Assembly (NCBI RefSeq): GCF_004168365.1
Contig: NZ_CP035704.1
Location: 2,666,001 to 2,730,000, forward strand
DNA from: Pseudolysobacter antarcticus
Lineage (GTDB): Bacteria; Pseudomonadota; Gammaproteobacteria; Xanthomonadales; Rhodanobacteraceae
Length of the DNA stretch: 64,000 bases
Direction: 5' to 3'
Part shown: piece after piece, positions 35,662 through 45,821 of the stretch
Layout of the letters: every line of letters begins with the position of its first letter
Numbering within the stretch: position 1 is the first letter of the stretch
Notes under the pieces: model-generated
Told to the model about the DNA's origin: nothing
Seen by the model: the letters and a program-made list of their open reading frames with translations, nothing else
The model's database searches: none
Position numbers and translations under genes: made by a program

Positions 35662-36972
35662 ATGGCACTTAGTCGCGCGTGGCAATTCAGTTTGTGGCGC
35701 TTGCTCGGCCTGATTGCGGCGGCGGTCGCACTCGGCTGGTGGCTGAATGCGCTGGCCTCATGTCTGCTGATGTTGTTCGCGGGTTATCTCGCTGTGACGT
35801 TATGGAAACTGCACGGGCTGGAAACCTCGCTACGTCTGCAACATCGTATCCCGCCAGCGGAAGGCTGGGGCATCTGGGGCGAATTGCATGACCTGCTATC
35901 GCGCCGCCAGCGCTCGGAGTTCCTGCGCAAGCGTCGCCTGATCGGCTTGTTGCGTGCATTTCGCGATGCCGCCACGGCGCTGCCCGATGCCACCGTCGTG
36001 CTCGACAATGCGCAGCGCATTCTCTGGTTCAACGAAGCCTCCACGCGTTTGCTCGGACTCAAATACCCGCAGGATATCGGCGGGTATTTCAGCAACCTGG
36101 TGCGTGCGCCGCGAGTCGCCGAATGGCTCGCCGACGGCACGGCTATCGATCCACTGGCCGACGTGCCCTCGCCGCCCAACGATGCGATTCGCCTGAGCCT
36201 GCGCATGATTCCGTACGGCAGCGAGCAATCGCTGCTGGTCGCGCGCGACATCAGCAACGTGATGCGACTGGAGCAAGTGCGCCGCGATTTTGTCGCCAAC
36301 GTTTCGCACGAATTGCGCACACCGCTGACCGTCGTGCATGGTTATCTGGATATGCTCGAGCCCGAGCAAATGCCCGAGTGGGATTCGATCCTGCGCGAAC
36401 TGCGCACGCAGTCGCGGCGCATGACCCAGATCGTCGAAGACCTGCTCACGCTGTCGCGTCTCGAAGCGCAGGAGAGCCTGCCAGAAGAACGTGTCGTGAT
36501 GCATTCTTTGTTGCTCACGCTCAAGCGCGAAGCCGAAGGCCTGAGTCAGGGCAAACATTGCATCACGCTCGACATCGGCAGCGAGCACGATTTGAAAGGC
36601 TCAGCCAAGGAGCTGCACAGCGCGTTCTCGAACCTCATCACCAACGCCGTGCGCTACACACCCACCGGCGGACGCATCGCGATTCGCTGGAGCGATGAAG
36701 AACACGGCGGACGCTTCGCCGTGAGCGATACCGGGCAAGGTATTCCGCCGCATCATATTCCACGCATTACTGAACGTTTTTATCGCGTATCCACCAGTCG
36801 ATCGCGCGAAACCGGTGGCACTGGACTCGGACTTTCGATCGTCAAGCATGTGCTGAACCTGCACCATGCGCGGCTCGAAATCCAGAGCGAAGTCGGTGTC
36901 GGCAGCACGTTCATGTGCATGTTTGATCGCGAACATCTGCTCGCGCCGCAATCGCTCACCGAGGAAGCATGA
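35662..36972 (+). CDS. phoR: PhoR, phosphate-regulon sensor histidine kinase
   Basis: 436-aa membrane kinase partnering PhoB. Two short N-terminal TM segments (about 8-25 and 28-45), a PAS-like domain (about 85-190, DNAQRILWFNEASTRLLGL), then HisKA with the phospho-acceptor H216 in FVANVSHELRTPLT. The HATPase has N (NLITNAVRYT), G1 (VSDTGQGIPP) and G2 (GGTGLGLSIVKH) boxes. Like E. coli PhoR it lacks a large periplasmic sensor. Its stop overlaps the pstS start by four bases (ATGA). Confidence 0.96.
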   Translation: MALSRAWQFSLWRLLGLIAAAVALGWWLNALASCLLMLFAGYLAVTLWKLHGLETSLRLQHRIPPAEGWGIWGELHDLLSRRQRSEFLRKRRLIGLLRAFRDAATALPDATVVLDNAQRILWFNEASTRLLGLKYPQDIGGYFSNLVRAPRVAEWLADGTAIDPLADVPSPPNDAIRLSLRMIPYGSEQSLLVARDISNVMRLEQVRRDFVANVSHELRTPLTVVHGYLDMLEPEQMPEWDSILRELRTQSRRMTQIVEDLLTLSRLEAQESLPEERVVMHSLLLTLKREAEGLSQGKHCITLDIGSEHDLKGSAKELHSAFSNLITNAVRYTPTGGRIAIRWSDEEHGGRFAVSDTGQGIPPHHIPRITERFYRVSTSRSRETGGTGLGLSIVKHVLNLHHARLEIQSEVGVGSTFMCMFDREHLLAPQSLTEEA

Positions 36973-37931
36973 GCCGTCAACTGCTGCTATTGCTCAGCTT
37001 GTTACTGAGTTGCAAGCACGGCTTCGCGGCACCGGCAGAAGCCGCGCTGAGCGGTACGCTGACCAGCGTTGGTTCGGATACGCTCGGCAATCTCATGACA
37101 CGCTGGGCCGAGGCATTTCAGCAACTCCATCCCGGCGTGATCGTGCAGGTGCAAACACCGGGATCGTCCAGTGCGCCGATCGCGCTTACCGCCGGCGCGG
37201 CGAGCTTCGGTGCGATGAGTCGCGAGATGCATGCCGATGAGCTGCAACGTTTCGAGCAGCGTTACGGTTATGCGCCGACGCGTATTTCGGTGGCGCAGGA
37301 TGCGATCGTGGTGTTTGTGCATCCGGACAATCCGCTGCAATCGCTGCGCCTGCTCGATATCGCGGCGATCTTCGGCGAAGCTGGCGCGTGTTCGTCATCA
37401 GCGCAAGACCCCGAACAACGCCGCATCGAACACTGGAACGATCTCGATGTGGTCGATAGCAACTTCGCCGCGCAACGCCTGCTGCGCATCGGTCGCAATG
37501 GCGTTTCCGGCACGTCGGCATACTTCAGCGAAGCCACGTTGTGCGGTGCCGATTATCGCGCCGACATCGTGCAGTTGCCCGGCTCGGGTGCGGTGGTCGC
37601 CGCGGTCGCACAGCACACGAATGCGATCGGTTATTCGGGCATCGGTTATCTCAACGCGCTAGTCAAACCTTTGGCCTTGAGCACGGCGACGCACACGACC
37701 GCGGTCAGTCCGAATAACCAAACGATCGAAAGTGGCACCTATCCACTCAGCCGTTCGTTGTACCTGTATTTCAACATGAAGCCCGAAACTGCGCCGTCCG
37801 TCTTGCTTGCGTCATTTTTCCGCTTCATCCTGTCCGCTCCCGGCCAGGGTATCGCGACGCGCGAAGGCTTTCTGGCGTTGTCCGCCGAGCAGCGCACGAC
37901 ACAGCTGACCGCGCTGCATCTGGCGCAATAA
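36969..37931 (+). CDS. pstS: Phosphate-binding protein PstS-like
   Basis: 320-aa periplasmic binding protein. The signal peptide is MSRQLLLLLSLLLSCKHGFA. The phosphate-binding pattern is recognisable: TSVGSDTLGNLMTRW, TPGSSSAP, GAMSREMHADEL, and RNGVSGTSAYF. PstS normally feeds the PstCAB permease; pstCAB are not in this window, so this copy may be an accessory sensor or ligand for PhoR signalling. Translationally coupled to phoR and 16 nt before ppk1, it places phosphate sensing and polyphosphate metabolism in one operon. Confidence 0.9.
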   Translation: MSRQLLLLLSLLLSCKHGFAAPAEAALSGTLTSVGSDTLGNLMTRWAEAFQQLHPGVIVQVQTPGSSSAPIALTAGAASFGAMSREMHADELQRFEQRYGYAPTRISVAQDAIVVFVHPDNPLQSLRLLDIAAIFGEAGACSSSAQDPEQRRIEHWNDLDVVDSNFAAQRLLRIGRNGVSGTSAYFSEATLCGADYRADIVQLPGSGAVVAAVAQHTNAIGYSGIGYLNALVKPLALSTATHTTAVSPNNQTIESGTYPLSRSLYLYFNMKPETAPSVLLASFFRFILSAPGQGIATREGFLALSAEQRTTQLTALHLAQ

Positions 37932-37947
37932 CTCCACAGGAATTTGC

Positions 37948-40035
37948 ATGAACCGCGCCCCCGAACTCGAACGCGATCTCAAGGATCCCAGCCTGTACAT
38001 CAACCGCGAACTGGCGCAGCTCGAATTCAATTTTCGCGTGCTCGCGCAGGCGCAGGATCCGGGTGTGCCGCTGCTCGAACGGCTGCGTTACCTGTGTATT
38101 TCAAACAGCAATCTCGATGAATTTTTCGAAGTGCGGGTCGCCATTCTGCGCCAGCATTTTATCTTCGGTGACGCAGTCGCCGGCGCCGATGGGCTAAGTC
38201 CTGCCGAGGTGCTCAATCGCATCCGCACGCGCACGCTGGAACTCGTGCGCGTGCAGTACGATTGCTGGAAAGACATGCTGCTGCCGGAACTCGAACGCGA
38301 AGGCATTCGCTTCGTCATGCGCGAACAATGGACGGCCAAACAGCGGCGCTGGCTGCAAGGCTATTTTCGCGATGAAATCCTGCCCGTGTTGTCGCCGCTC
38401 GGACTCGATCCGGCGCATCCGTTTCCACGCATCCTCAACAAAAGTCTGAATCTGGCGGTCATCCTCAAGGGTAAGGATGCGTTCGGGCGCGAAGGCCACA
38501 TGGCTCTGGTGCGTGCGCCGCGCTCGTTGCCGCGCATCATCCGCATGCCGACTGAAGTCGCCGAAGGTCCGTACGATTTTGTGTTCCTGTCGAGCATCCT
38601 GCAGGAATTCGTTGACGAAATGTTTCCCGGCATGCAGGTCAAGGGTTCGTACCAATTTCGCGTCACGCGCAACAGCGAACTCGTGGTCGACGAGGATGAA
38701 GTCGAGAATCTCGCGCTCGCCTTGCGTGACGAATTGCTCGGTCGCGGTTTCGCCAAACCAGTGCGCCTGGAGATCGCCGAGAGCTGTCCGAAATCGCTCG
38801 CGAAAACCTTGATGGCAAACTTTGAACTGTCCGACGCCGAGGTGTATCGCTGCGCCGGTCCGGTCAATATCAATCGCATCGTCGCGATCTACGATCAGGT
38901 CGATCGACCCGACCTGAAATTTCCAAAATTCCTGCAAAGCGTGCCGCATGCCGTGCATGTCGATCGAAATTTGTTCGACTCGATCAGCATGGGCGATATT
39001 CTGCTGCATCATCCATACGAATCGTTCAACGCGGTGATCGAATTGGTCAAGCAGGCAAGCCAGGATATCGATGTACTCGCGATCAAGCAGACCCTGTATC
39101 GCGTTGGCAACAATTCGCCGCTAGTGGATTATCTGATCGAAGCCGCGCGCGCCGGCAAGGATGTCACCGTCGTCATCGAACTGCGCGCGCGCTTCGACGA
39201 AGAGGCCAACATCAAGCTCGCCAATCGCCTGCAGGAAGCCGGCGTGCAAGTGGTTTACGGGGTGGTCGGCTACAAGACCCACGCAAAATTATTGCTGATC
39301 GTGCGCCGCGAAAACGGTCGTCTGCATCGTTACGTGCATCTTTCGACCGGCAATTATCATCAGGTCACGTCGCGCATCTACACTGATTTCGGCCTGATGA
39401 CTGCGCATCCCGATATCTGCGAAGACGCGCATAAATTATTCCAGCAACTCTCCGCGCTCGGGCCGGTGATCAAGCTCAAATGCATCCTGCAATCGCCGTT
39501 CACCCTGTACAAGGGGATCATGGACAAGATCGCGCGCGAGTCGGCCCATGCGCGCGCCGGCAAACCTGCGCGCATCATCGCCAAGATGAATGCATTGAAC
39601 GAGCCGGGTGTGATCGAGATGCTGTACAAGGCATCGGTAGCAGGTGTGCAGATCGATCTGATCATTCGCGGCGCGTGCACCTTGCGTCCGGGCATTCCGG
39701 GGATCTCGGAAAACATCCGCGTGCGTTCGATCGTCGGCCGTTTTCTCGAACACAGCCGCGTGTACTGGTTTGCCAACGACAACTCGCCGGAGATTTATTG
39801 CTCCAGCGCCGACTGGATGGAACGCAATCTCATGCGTCGCATCGAAACCTGTTTTCCGATCCTCGATCCGCAACTGGCGAAACGCGTTTACGACGAAGCA
39901 TTGGAAAATCATCTTGCTGACAACACCCAGGCGTGGGCACTGCACGCGAGCGGCGAATACGAGCGCCTGTCGCCCGGCGAAGACATGCCACATTCATCGC
40001 AGCAGGCGTTGTTGTCGAAAATTTGCAGTCCGTAA
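37948..40035 (+). CDS. ppk1: Ppk1, polyphosphate kinase
   Basis: 695-aa enzyme that polymerises ATP gamma-phosphate into polyphosphate. Four PPK1 domains are in order: N domain (YINRELAQLEFNFRVL), head, and C1/C2 with the phospho-His in VGYKTHAKLLLIVRR at about 445 and HLSTGNYHQ. Further down are VRSIVGRFLEHSRVYWF (split here as SIVGRFLEHSR) and SADWMERNLMRRIE. ATG 37948 follows ACAGGAATTTGC. Last full gene before ppx; the same operon as phoBR-pstS. Confidence 0.97.
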   Translation: MNRAPELERDLKDPSLYINRELAQLEFNFRVLAQAQDPGVPLLERLRYLCISNSNLDEFFEVRVAILRQHFIFGDAVAGADGLSPAEVLNRIRTRTLELVRVQYDCWKDMLLPELEREGIRFVMREQWTAKQRRWLQGYFRDEILPVLSPLGLDPAHPFPRILNKSLNLAVILKGKDAFGREGHMALVRAPRSLPRIIRMPTEVAEGPYDFVFLSSILQEFVDEMFPGMQVKGSYQFRVTRNSELVVDEDEVENLALALRDELLGRGFAKPVRLEIAESCPKSLAKTLMANFELSDAEVYRCAGPVNINRIVAIYDQVDRPDLKFPKFLQSVPHAVHVDRNLFDSISMGDILLHHPYESFNAVIELVKQASQDIDVLAIKQTLYRVGNNSPLVDYLIEAARAGKDVTVVIELRARFDEEANIKLANRLQEAGVQVVYGVVGYKTHAKLLLIVRRENGRLHRYVHLSTGNYHQVTSRIYTDFGLMTAHPDICEDAHKLFQQLSALGPVIKLKCILQSPFTLYKGIMDKIARESAHARAGKPARIIAKMNALNEPGVIEMLYKASVAGVQIDLIIRGACTLRPGIPGISENIRVRSIVGRFLEHSRVYWFANDNSPEIYCSSADWMERNLMRRIETCFPILDPQLAKRVYDEALENHLADNTQAWALHASGEYERLSPGEDMPHSSQQALLSKICSP

Positions 40036-40186
40036 CGTACAAATAATTCCGCCAACATAATGTTGATCATCGAATCGCGTTGGCGTGATGCGAATGGATT
40101 GCGATAAGACGGATTGCTCACTGCTCCTTTACTCGATGCCATGTCACAATCCGCCGCTGTAGTCAGTGATCGCAGGAAACCCGAGC

Positions 40187-41719
40187 GTGCCCGAAGGTAG
40201 TCACAGCGAAATCCGCAACGGCGAACTCATCGCCGCAGTGGACATGGGTTCGAACAGCTTCCACATGGTGGTGGCGCGATATGAGCACGGGCAATTGCGC
40301 GTGATCGATCGACTGCGCGACAGCGTGCGTCTTGCCGCGGGTTTGAAAGCCGATGGCAGTCTGGATGCCGAACGCCTGCAACGTGCGCTCGATTGTCTGG
40401 CTCGATTCGGCCAGCGTCTCAGCGCGTTGCCCGAACATCGTGTGCGTGCGGTCGCGACCAACAGCGTGCGTCGCCTGCGTTTTCCGCAGGAATTTCTCGA
40501 CCCAGCCGAAGCCGCACTCGGACACGCGATCGAAATTGTTTCGGGCCGCGAAGAAGCGCGCCTGATTTATCTCGGCGTGGCGCACGCGTTGCCGGACGCG
40601 CCGGGTCGGCGACTGGTGATCGATATCGGCGGTGGCAGTACTGAGTTCATCATCGGCCAAGGATTCGACGCGCTCGAAAAAGAAAGCCTGCAGATGGGTT
40701 GTGTCGCGAGCACCTTGCGCTTTTTCGCTGACGGCAAACTCACGCCGAAACGCTGGCGTCAGGCACAGACTGAAATCACGGTGGAGCTGCAGCAGTTTTC
40801 CACCGATTACCGTAGTCACGGCTGGAGCGAAACGATCGGCTCATCGGGCACGATCAAGGCGATCAGCAACATCGTGCAGGCAGCGGGCTGGTGCGATAGC
40901 GGCATCAGTCGCAGCGCATTGCAACGGCTGGTCGATACCATGCTCAGCGCGGGCAGCCTCGATAATCTACGTCTGTCCGGGCTCAGCGACGAACGTCGCG
41001 GCGTAATCGCTGGCGGCGTGTCGATCCTCGAAGCGAGTTTCAACGCGCTCGGTCTGCAGCATATGCAGGTCTGCGATACCGCGATGCGCGAAGGCCTTTT
41101 GTACGACATGATCGGTCGCTCGCAACATCGCGATCCGCGTACCACCAGTATTTCCGCGCTCGCGTTGCGCTACGCTACGGACAAAGCGCAGGCCGAACGC
41201 ATCGAGAAAACCGCGCTCGCACTTTATGAGGAAGTAGCCGGCAAATGGCAGTTCACGCATGCCGAACATGATTGGTTGTTGTGGTCCGCGCGCATCCACG
41301 AAATCGGACTGGCGATCGCGCACAGTCAATATCATGTGCATGGCGCCTACATCGTCGAAAATTCCGATCTGCCCGGATTCAGTCGACAAGAACAACAAGT
41401 GCTGGCCGCGATCGTGCGCAGCCATCGACGCAAGCCCGACCCCGCGATTTTCCAAGCCCTGCCGGAACGTCTGCGCGTATCAGGCATGCGTATCACCGCG
41501 TTGATCCGACTCGCGGTATTGCTCAACCGTTCGCGCGCAGCCGACGCGCTGCCGCCGCTCGAGCTGAGCGTCGACGACAAGCAGCTGACGCTGAAATTAC
41601 CGCACGACTGGCTGGAGCAGCATCCGCTCAGCCGCGCCGATCTGGAACAGGAGCGCGATTACCTCAAGCATCTGGATCTCAAGCTGCAGGTACGCGCCAA
41701 AGAGCGCGATGTCGCATGA
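40187..41719 (+). CDS. ppx: Ppx, exopolyphosphatase / GppA-family phosphatase
   Basis: 510 aa. ASKHA-fold phosphatase releasing phosphate from polyphosphate ends. Motifs: AAVDMGSNSFHMVVARY, RVRAVATNSVRRL, IVSGREEARLIYLGV, VIDIGGGSTEFI and GSSGTIKAI. The C-terminal HD-like half includes HEIGLAIAHSQYHVHGAYI. I choose the GTG at 40187 with AGGAAA upstream; a GTG seven codons earlier lacks a site. About 150 bp from ppk1, same direction. GppA (guanosine pentaphosphatase) is the alternative; the ppk1 neighbour favours Ppx. Confidence 0.93.
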   Translation: MPEGSHSEIRNGELIAAVDMGSNSFHMVVARYEHGQLRVIDRLRDSVRLAAGLKADGSLDAERLQRALDCLARFGQRLSALPEHRVRAVATNSVRRLRFPQEFLDPAEAALGHAIEIVSGREEARLIYLGVAHALPDAPGRRLVIDIGGGSTEFIIGQGFDALEKESLQMGCVASTLRFFADGKLTPKRWRQAQTEITVELQQFSTDYRSHGWSETIGSSGTIKAISNIVQAAGWCDSGISRSALQRLVDTMLSAGSLDNLRLSGLSDERRGVIAGGVSILEASFNALGLQHMQVCDTAMREGLLYDMIGRSQHRDPRTTSISALALRYATDKAQAERIEKTALALYEEVAGKWQFTHAEHDWLLWSARIHEIGLAIAHSQYHVHGAYIVENSDLPGFSRQEQQVLAAIVRSHRRKPDPAIFQALPERLRVSGMRITALIRLAVLLNRSRAADALPPLELSVDDKQLTLKLPHDWLEQHPLSRADLEQERDYLKHLDLKLQVRAKERDVA

Positions 41720-41876
41720 ATGCACGCGCATGAAATAGCGCGCTATCGATTTTATGGTTGCAGAGTAATTGAATGCAGGATCGACACCGCGCTGACGTTG
41801 CGCATCCAGCGGTGTTATCGCCGCGCGCGAGCAGTTATCATGGCCGTTCTTATCCTCATACCGCATGGAGTCCAGC

Positions 41877-42551
41877 ATGCTCAAGCAGCTTTTGTTAGTC
41901 CTCGCTTTCGCCGTCAGCCCAGCCTTCGCCGCCGATCAGGCTGCAGCGCCGGCCAAACCAGTTACCGCACCTGCGCCTGCCAAGGCAGCAGCAAAACCTG
42001 CGGTTAAACCCGCCGATGCCACCAAGCCGACCGATGCCAGCAAGAGCACTGGCAATCCGAAAGTGAAATTCACCACAAGCCTGGGTAACGTCACCGTCGA
42101 GCTGTATCCGGATAAAGCGCCGAAAACGGTCGAGAATTTCCTGCAATACGTCAAGGACGGTTTCTACAGTGGTACGGTTTTCCATCGCGTGATTCCGAGT
42201 TTCATGGTGCAAGGTGGCGGCTTCAGCAAGGATCTGCAGCAGAAGCGCACACGTGCACCGATCCACAACGAAGCCAACAACGGCCTGTCGAACCTGCGCG
42301 GCACCCTCGCGATGGCGCGCACTGGTGACCCGCACTCGGCCAGCGCACAATTTTTCGTCAACCTGGTCGATAACCAGCGTCTCGATTACGTCAGCGAGAC
42401 CAATTGGGGTTATTGCGTGTACGGCAAAGTCGTCGCCGGCATGGATGTCGTCGACAAGATGGCAGCCGCACCGACCGGTCCGCAAGGTCCGTTGCCGAGC
42501 GATGTGCCGACCACGCCGATCGTGATCGAGAAAGCCGAACTGGTTAAATAA
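41877..42551 (+). CDS. Periplasmic cyclophilin-type peptidyl-prolyl isomerase
   Basis: 224-aa secreted PPIase. Signal peptide MLKQLLLVLAFAVSPAFA; an Ala/Pro/Lys-rich linker (about 20-62) precedes the cyclophilin domain. Landmarks: VKFTTSLGNVTVELYPDKAPKTVENF (in parts, GNVTVELYPDKAPKT), FHRVIPSFMVQGG, SASAQFFVNL, and YCVYGKVVAGMDVVD. ATG 41877 has GGAG at six-nt spacing; an ATG at 41865 is also in frame. Followed by a strong terminator, so the gene ends a transcript. Confidence 0.94.
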   Translation: MLKQLLLVLAFAVSPAFAADQAAAPAKPVTAPAPAKAAAKPAVKPADATKPTDASKSTGNPKVKFTTSLGNVTVELYPDKAPKTVENFLQYVKDGFYSGTVFHRVIPSFMVQGGGFSKDLQQKRTRAPIHNEANNGLSNLRGTLAMARTGDPHSASAQFFVNLVDNQRLDYVSETNWGYCVYGKVVAGMDVVDKMAAAPTGPQGPLPSDVPTTPIVIEKAELVK

Positions 42552-42578
42552 ACCGTCTACTGTTTGCGCTGAAACCCG

Positions 42579-42619
42579 AACCGCCGATCTTGCATGACGC
42601 AGATCGGCGGTTTTTCTTT
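42579..42619 (+). terminator. Rho-independent terminator of the cyclophilin gene
   Basis: A 12-bp perfect stem (AACCGCCGATCT at 42579-42590 with its complement at 42601-42612), a 10-nt loop, and a TTTTTCTTT tail. Lies 27 nt past the stop and just before lpxH. Confidence 0.92.
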
Positions 42620-42633
42620 GCTGGATAAAACCC

Positions 42634-43353
42634 ATGAGCACGCTGTTTATTTCCGACCTGCATCTGGATGCAAGCCGCCCGCAGATTACCGCGCTGTTCC
42701 AGAATTTTCTTGGCGGTGAAGCGCGTGATGCGGATGCGCTATATATCCTCGGCGATCTGTTCGAGAGCTGGATTGGCGATGACGATGATGCCGAACTCGC
42801 GACGCAGGTCGGCGGCGCATTACGCGCGCTCAGCGATGCCGGTGTGCCGGTGTTTTTCATGCACGGCAATCGGGATTTTTTGCTGGGCAGAGGTTATGCC
42901 GACCGTGCCGGAATAAAGCTGCTGAGCGATCCGGCTGTGATCGATCTGTACTGCGAAAAAACGTTATTGATGCACGGTGATACCTTGTGCACCGACGATC
43001 AGGCTTACCTGAAATTTCGCGAGCAAGTGCGCAATCCAATCTGGCAGCGAAATTTTCTCGCACAACCGCTCGCAGTGCGCCGCGAATTCGCCGCGCGCGC
43101 GCGCGCCGAAAGTCAACGGCACACCGCCAATGCAAAACCCGACATCATGGATGTGAATGCGACTGCCGTCGACGCGATCTTGCGCGAACATGGCGTACAT
43201 CGGTTGATTCACGGCCATACGCATCGACCGTTTGTGCATGTCTTGAAAATCGCTGACAAAGCCGCCACCCGGATCGTGCTCGGCGACTGGTACGAACAAG
43301 GCAGTGTGTTGCGCGTGGATGCTGATGGCGCACGTCTTTCTGCGCTAATCTGA
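42634..43353 (+). CDS. lpxH: LpxH, UDP-2,3-diacylglucosamine diphosphatase
   Basis: 239-aa calcineurin-like phosphoesterase for the fourth step of lipid A synthesis, peripheral to the inner membrane. Metal-binding motifs: DLHLDASRP (D-x-H), GDLFESWIGDDD, GNRDFLLG, HGDTLCTDD and HGHTHRP. These fit LpxH rather than LpxI or LpxG. The start ATG (42634) lies immediately after a terminator, so it must have its own promoter or read-through. Convergent with ispD. Confidence 0.95.
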   Translation: MSTLFISDLHLDASRPQITALFQNFLGGEARDADALYILGDLFESWIGDDDDAELATQVGGALRALSDAGVPVFFMHGNRDFLLGRGYADRAGIKLLSDPAVIDLYCEKTLLMHGDTLCTDDQAYLKFREQVRNPIWQRNFLAQPLAVRREFAARARAESQRHTANAKPDIMDVNATAVDAILREHGVHRLIHGHTHRPFVHVLKIADKAATRIVLGDWYEQGSVLRVDADGARLSALI

Positions 43354-43385
43354 TTTCGCTCAGAACGGCGTGCTCGCAATACGCT

Positions 43386-44102
43386 TCATGCTCGTTGCAA
43401 CAGGAATTCCGCCAGCCTCAAATCGGCCGGCGTAGTCACCTTGATATTGTCTTCGCTGCCTTCGACCAATAGCGGTCGTATGCCGACCAGCTCCATCGCC
43501 ATCGCTTCGTCGGTCACGGCGATATGTTCCGTACTGGCTTTTTGCAATGCCGCGCTCAACGCGCCACGACGAAACATCTGCGGCGTCAATGCACGCCACA
43601 ATGCAGCACGCGACTCAGTCTGCATCACGTGCTGATCGGGTGTCGCGCGCTTCAGCGTATCGCGCACCGGACACGCGAGTAATCCGCCGTCGCCCGCTCC
43701 GGCTTGCGCGATCAAGCGCGACAGATCGTCATGCCGCAAACACGGCCGTGCTGCATCGTGTACAAGTATAAAATGTCCACTTGTGACATCCGTCGGCAAT
43801 ACCAGCAAACCGGCCAGAACCGAATCGGCACGCTCGCCACCACCAATCGCCGTCAGCACCGGTTTGCCGTGAAGAATATTGATGCCGGGCCAATGTCTGT
43901 CATCGGCCGCGAGCACCACAACCAGACCGGCGATTTGCGCATGCGTCGCGAGACGTTCGAGCGTGCGCAACAGCAACGACTCGCCGGCCAGACTCAAATA
44001 TTGTTTCGGGATTTCACCGCCAAAACGTGCACTGCGACCGGCGGCTGGGACGATGCACCACAGCGCAGAATTTGCAGTCGTAGTCGGCGGCGCGGCGCTC
44101 AT
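43386..44102 (-). CDS. ispD: IspD, 2-C-methyl-D-erythritol 4-phosphate cytidylyltransferase
   Basis: 238-aa MEP-pathway enzyme for isoprenoid precursors. The nucleotide-binding motif is VPAAGRSARFGGEIPKQY (in parts, AAGRSARFGG and PKQYL), with ILVHDAARPCL, VTDEAMAMEL and DNIKVTTPADL following. It ends the pyrG-kdsA-FRG-eno-ftsB-ispD run, close behind ftsB (31 nt). ispF is usually next but is not found here; instead convergent lpxH follows. Confidence 0.94.
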   Translation of the reverse strand: MSAAPPTTTANSALWCIVPAAGRSARFGGEIPKQYLSLAGESLLLRTLERLATHAQIAGLVVVLAADDRHWPGINILHGKPVLTAIGGGERADSVLAGLLVLPTDVTSGHFILVHDAARPCLRHDDLSRLIAQAGAGDGGLLACPVRDTLKRATPDQHVMQTESRAALWRALTPQMFRRGALSAALQKASTEHIAVTDEAMAMELVGIRPLLVEGSEDNIKVTTPADLRLAEFLLQRA

Positions 44103-44133
44103 GATTCAAACTATCGACCGAGATTTTTCGACT

Positions 44134-44448
44134 TCACTTGCCATCGCTGTCGGCTTTTTCCGGTACCGGCGTATTCGGCGCGACCACTTGGTAAAAAGTC
44201 TCGCCGGGTTTGATCAAGCCAAGTTCCGAACGTGCGCGTTCTTCGACCGCCTGCTTGCCGGATTTCAGATCGTTGACCTCGGCCGAAAGCGCCTCGTTGC
44301 GTTGCTTGAGGCGCTCGTTTTCCCGAGTTTGTTCGGCCACTTCTTCGCGCAGACGCTGCACTTCGCGCATGCCGCCGTGCCCGGTCCACAGCCGCACCTG
44401 CAAAGCCAGCAACAGGATCAGCAGAATCAGGGCAGCGTAGCGCAGCAC
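44134..44448 (-). CDS. ftsB: FtsB, cell division protein
   Basis: 104-aa bitopic membrane protein of the FtsQLB divisome subcomplex. One TM segment (about 2-21, LRYAALILLILLLALQVRLW) and a periplasmic coiled coil (about 28-75, REEVAEQTRENERLKQRNEAL in parts). GLIKPGETFYQVV at the C-terminus is the family's conserved tail. GTG start. Placed between eno and ispD exactly as in E. coli. Confidence 0.94.
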   Translation of the reverse strand: MLRYAALILLILLLALQVRLWTGHGGMREVQRLREEVAEQTRENERLKQRNEALSAEVNDLKSGKQAVEERARSELGLIKPGETFYQVVAPNTPVPEKADSDGK

Positions 44449-44463
44449 CGTCGGAACTCGTGA

Positions 44464-45774
<1,311 letters not shown>

Positions 45775-45821
45775 TTACCCAAATTTTCTAATTGAGAAGT
45801 AATGATTGATTTAGCATCTTG

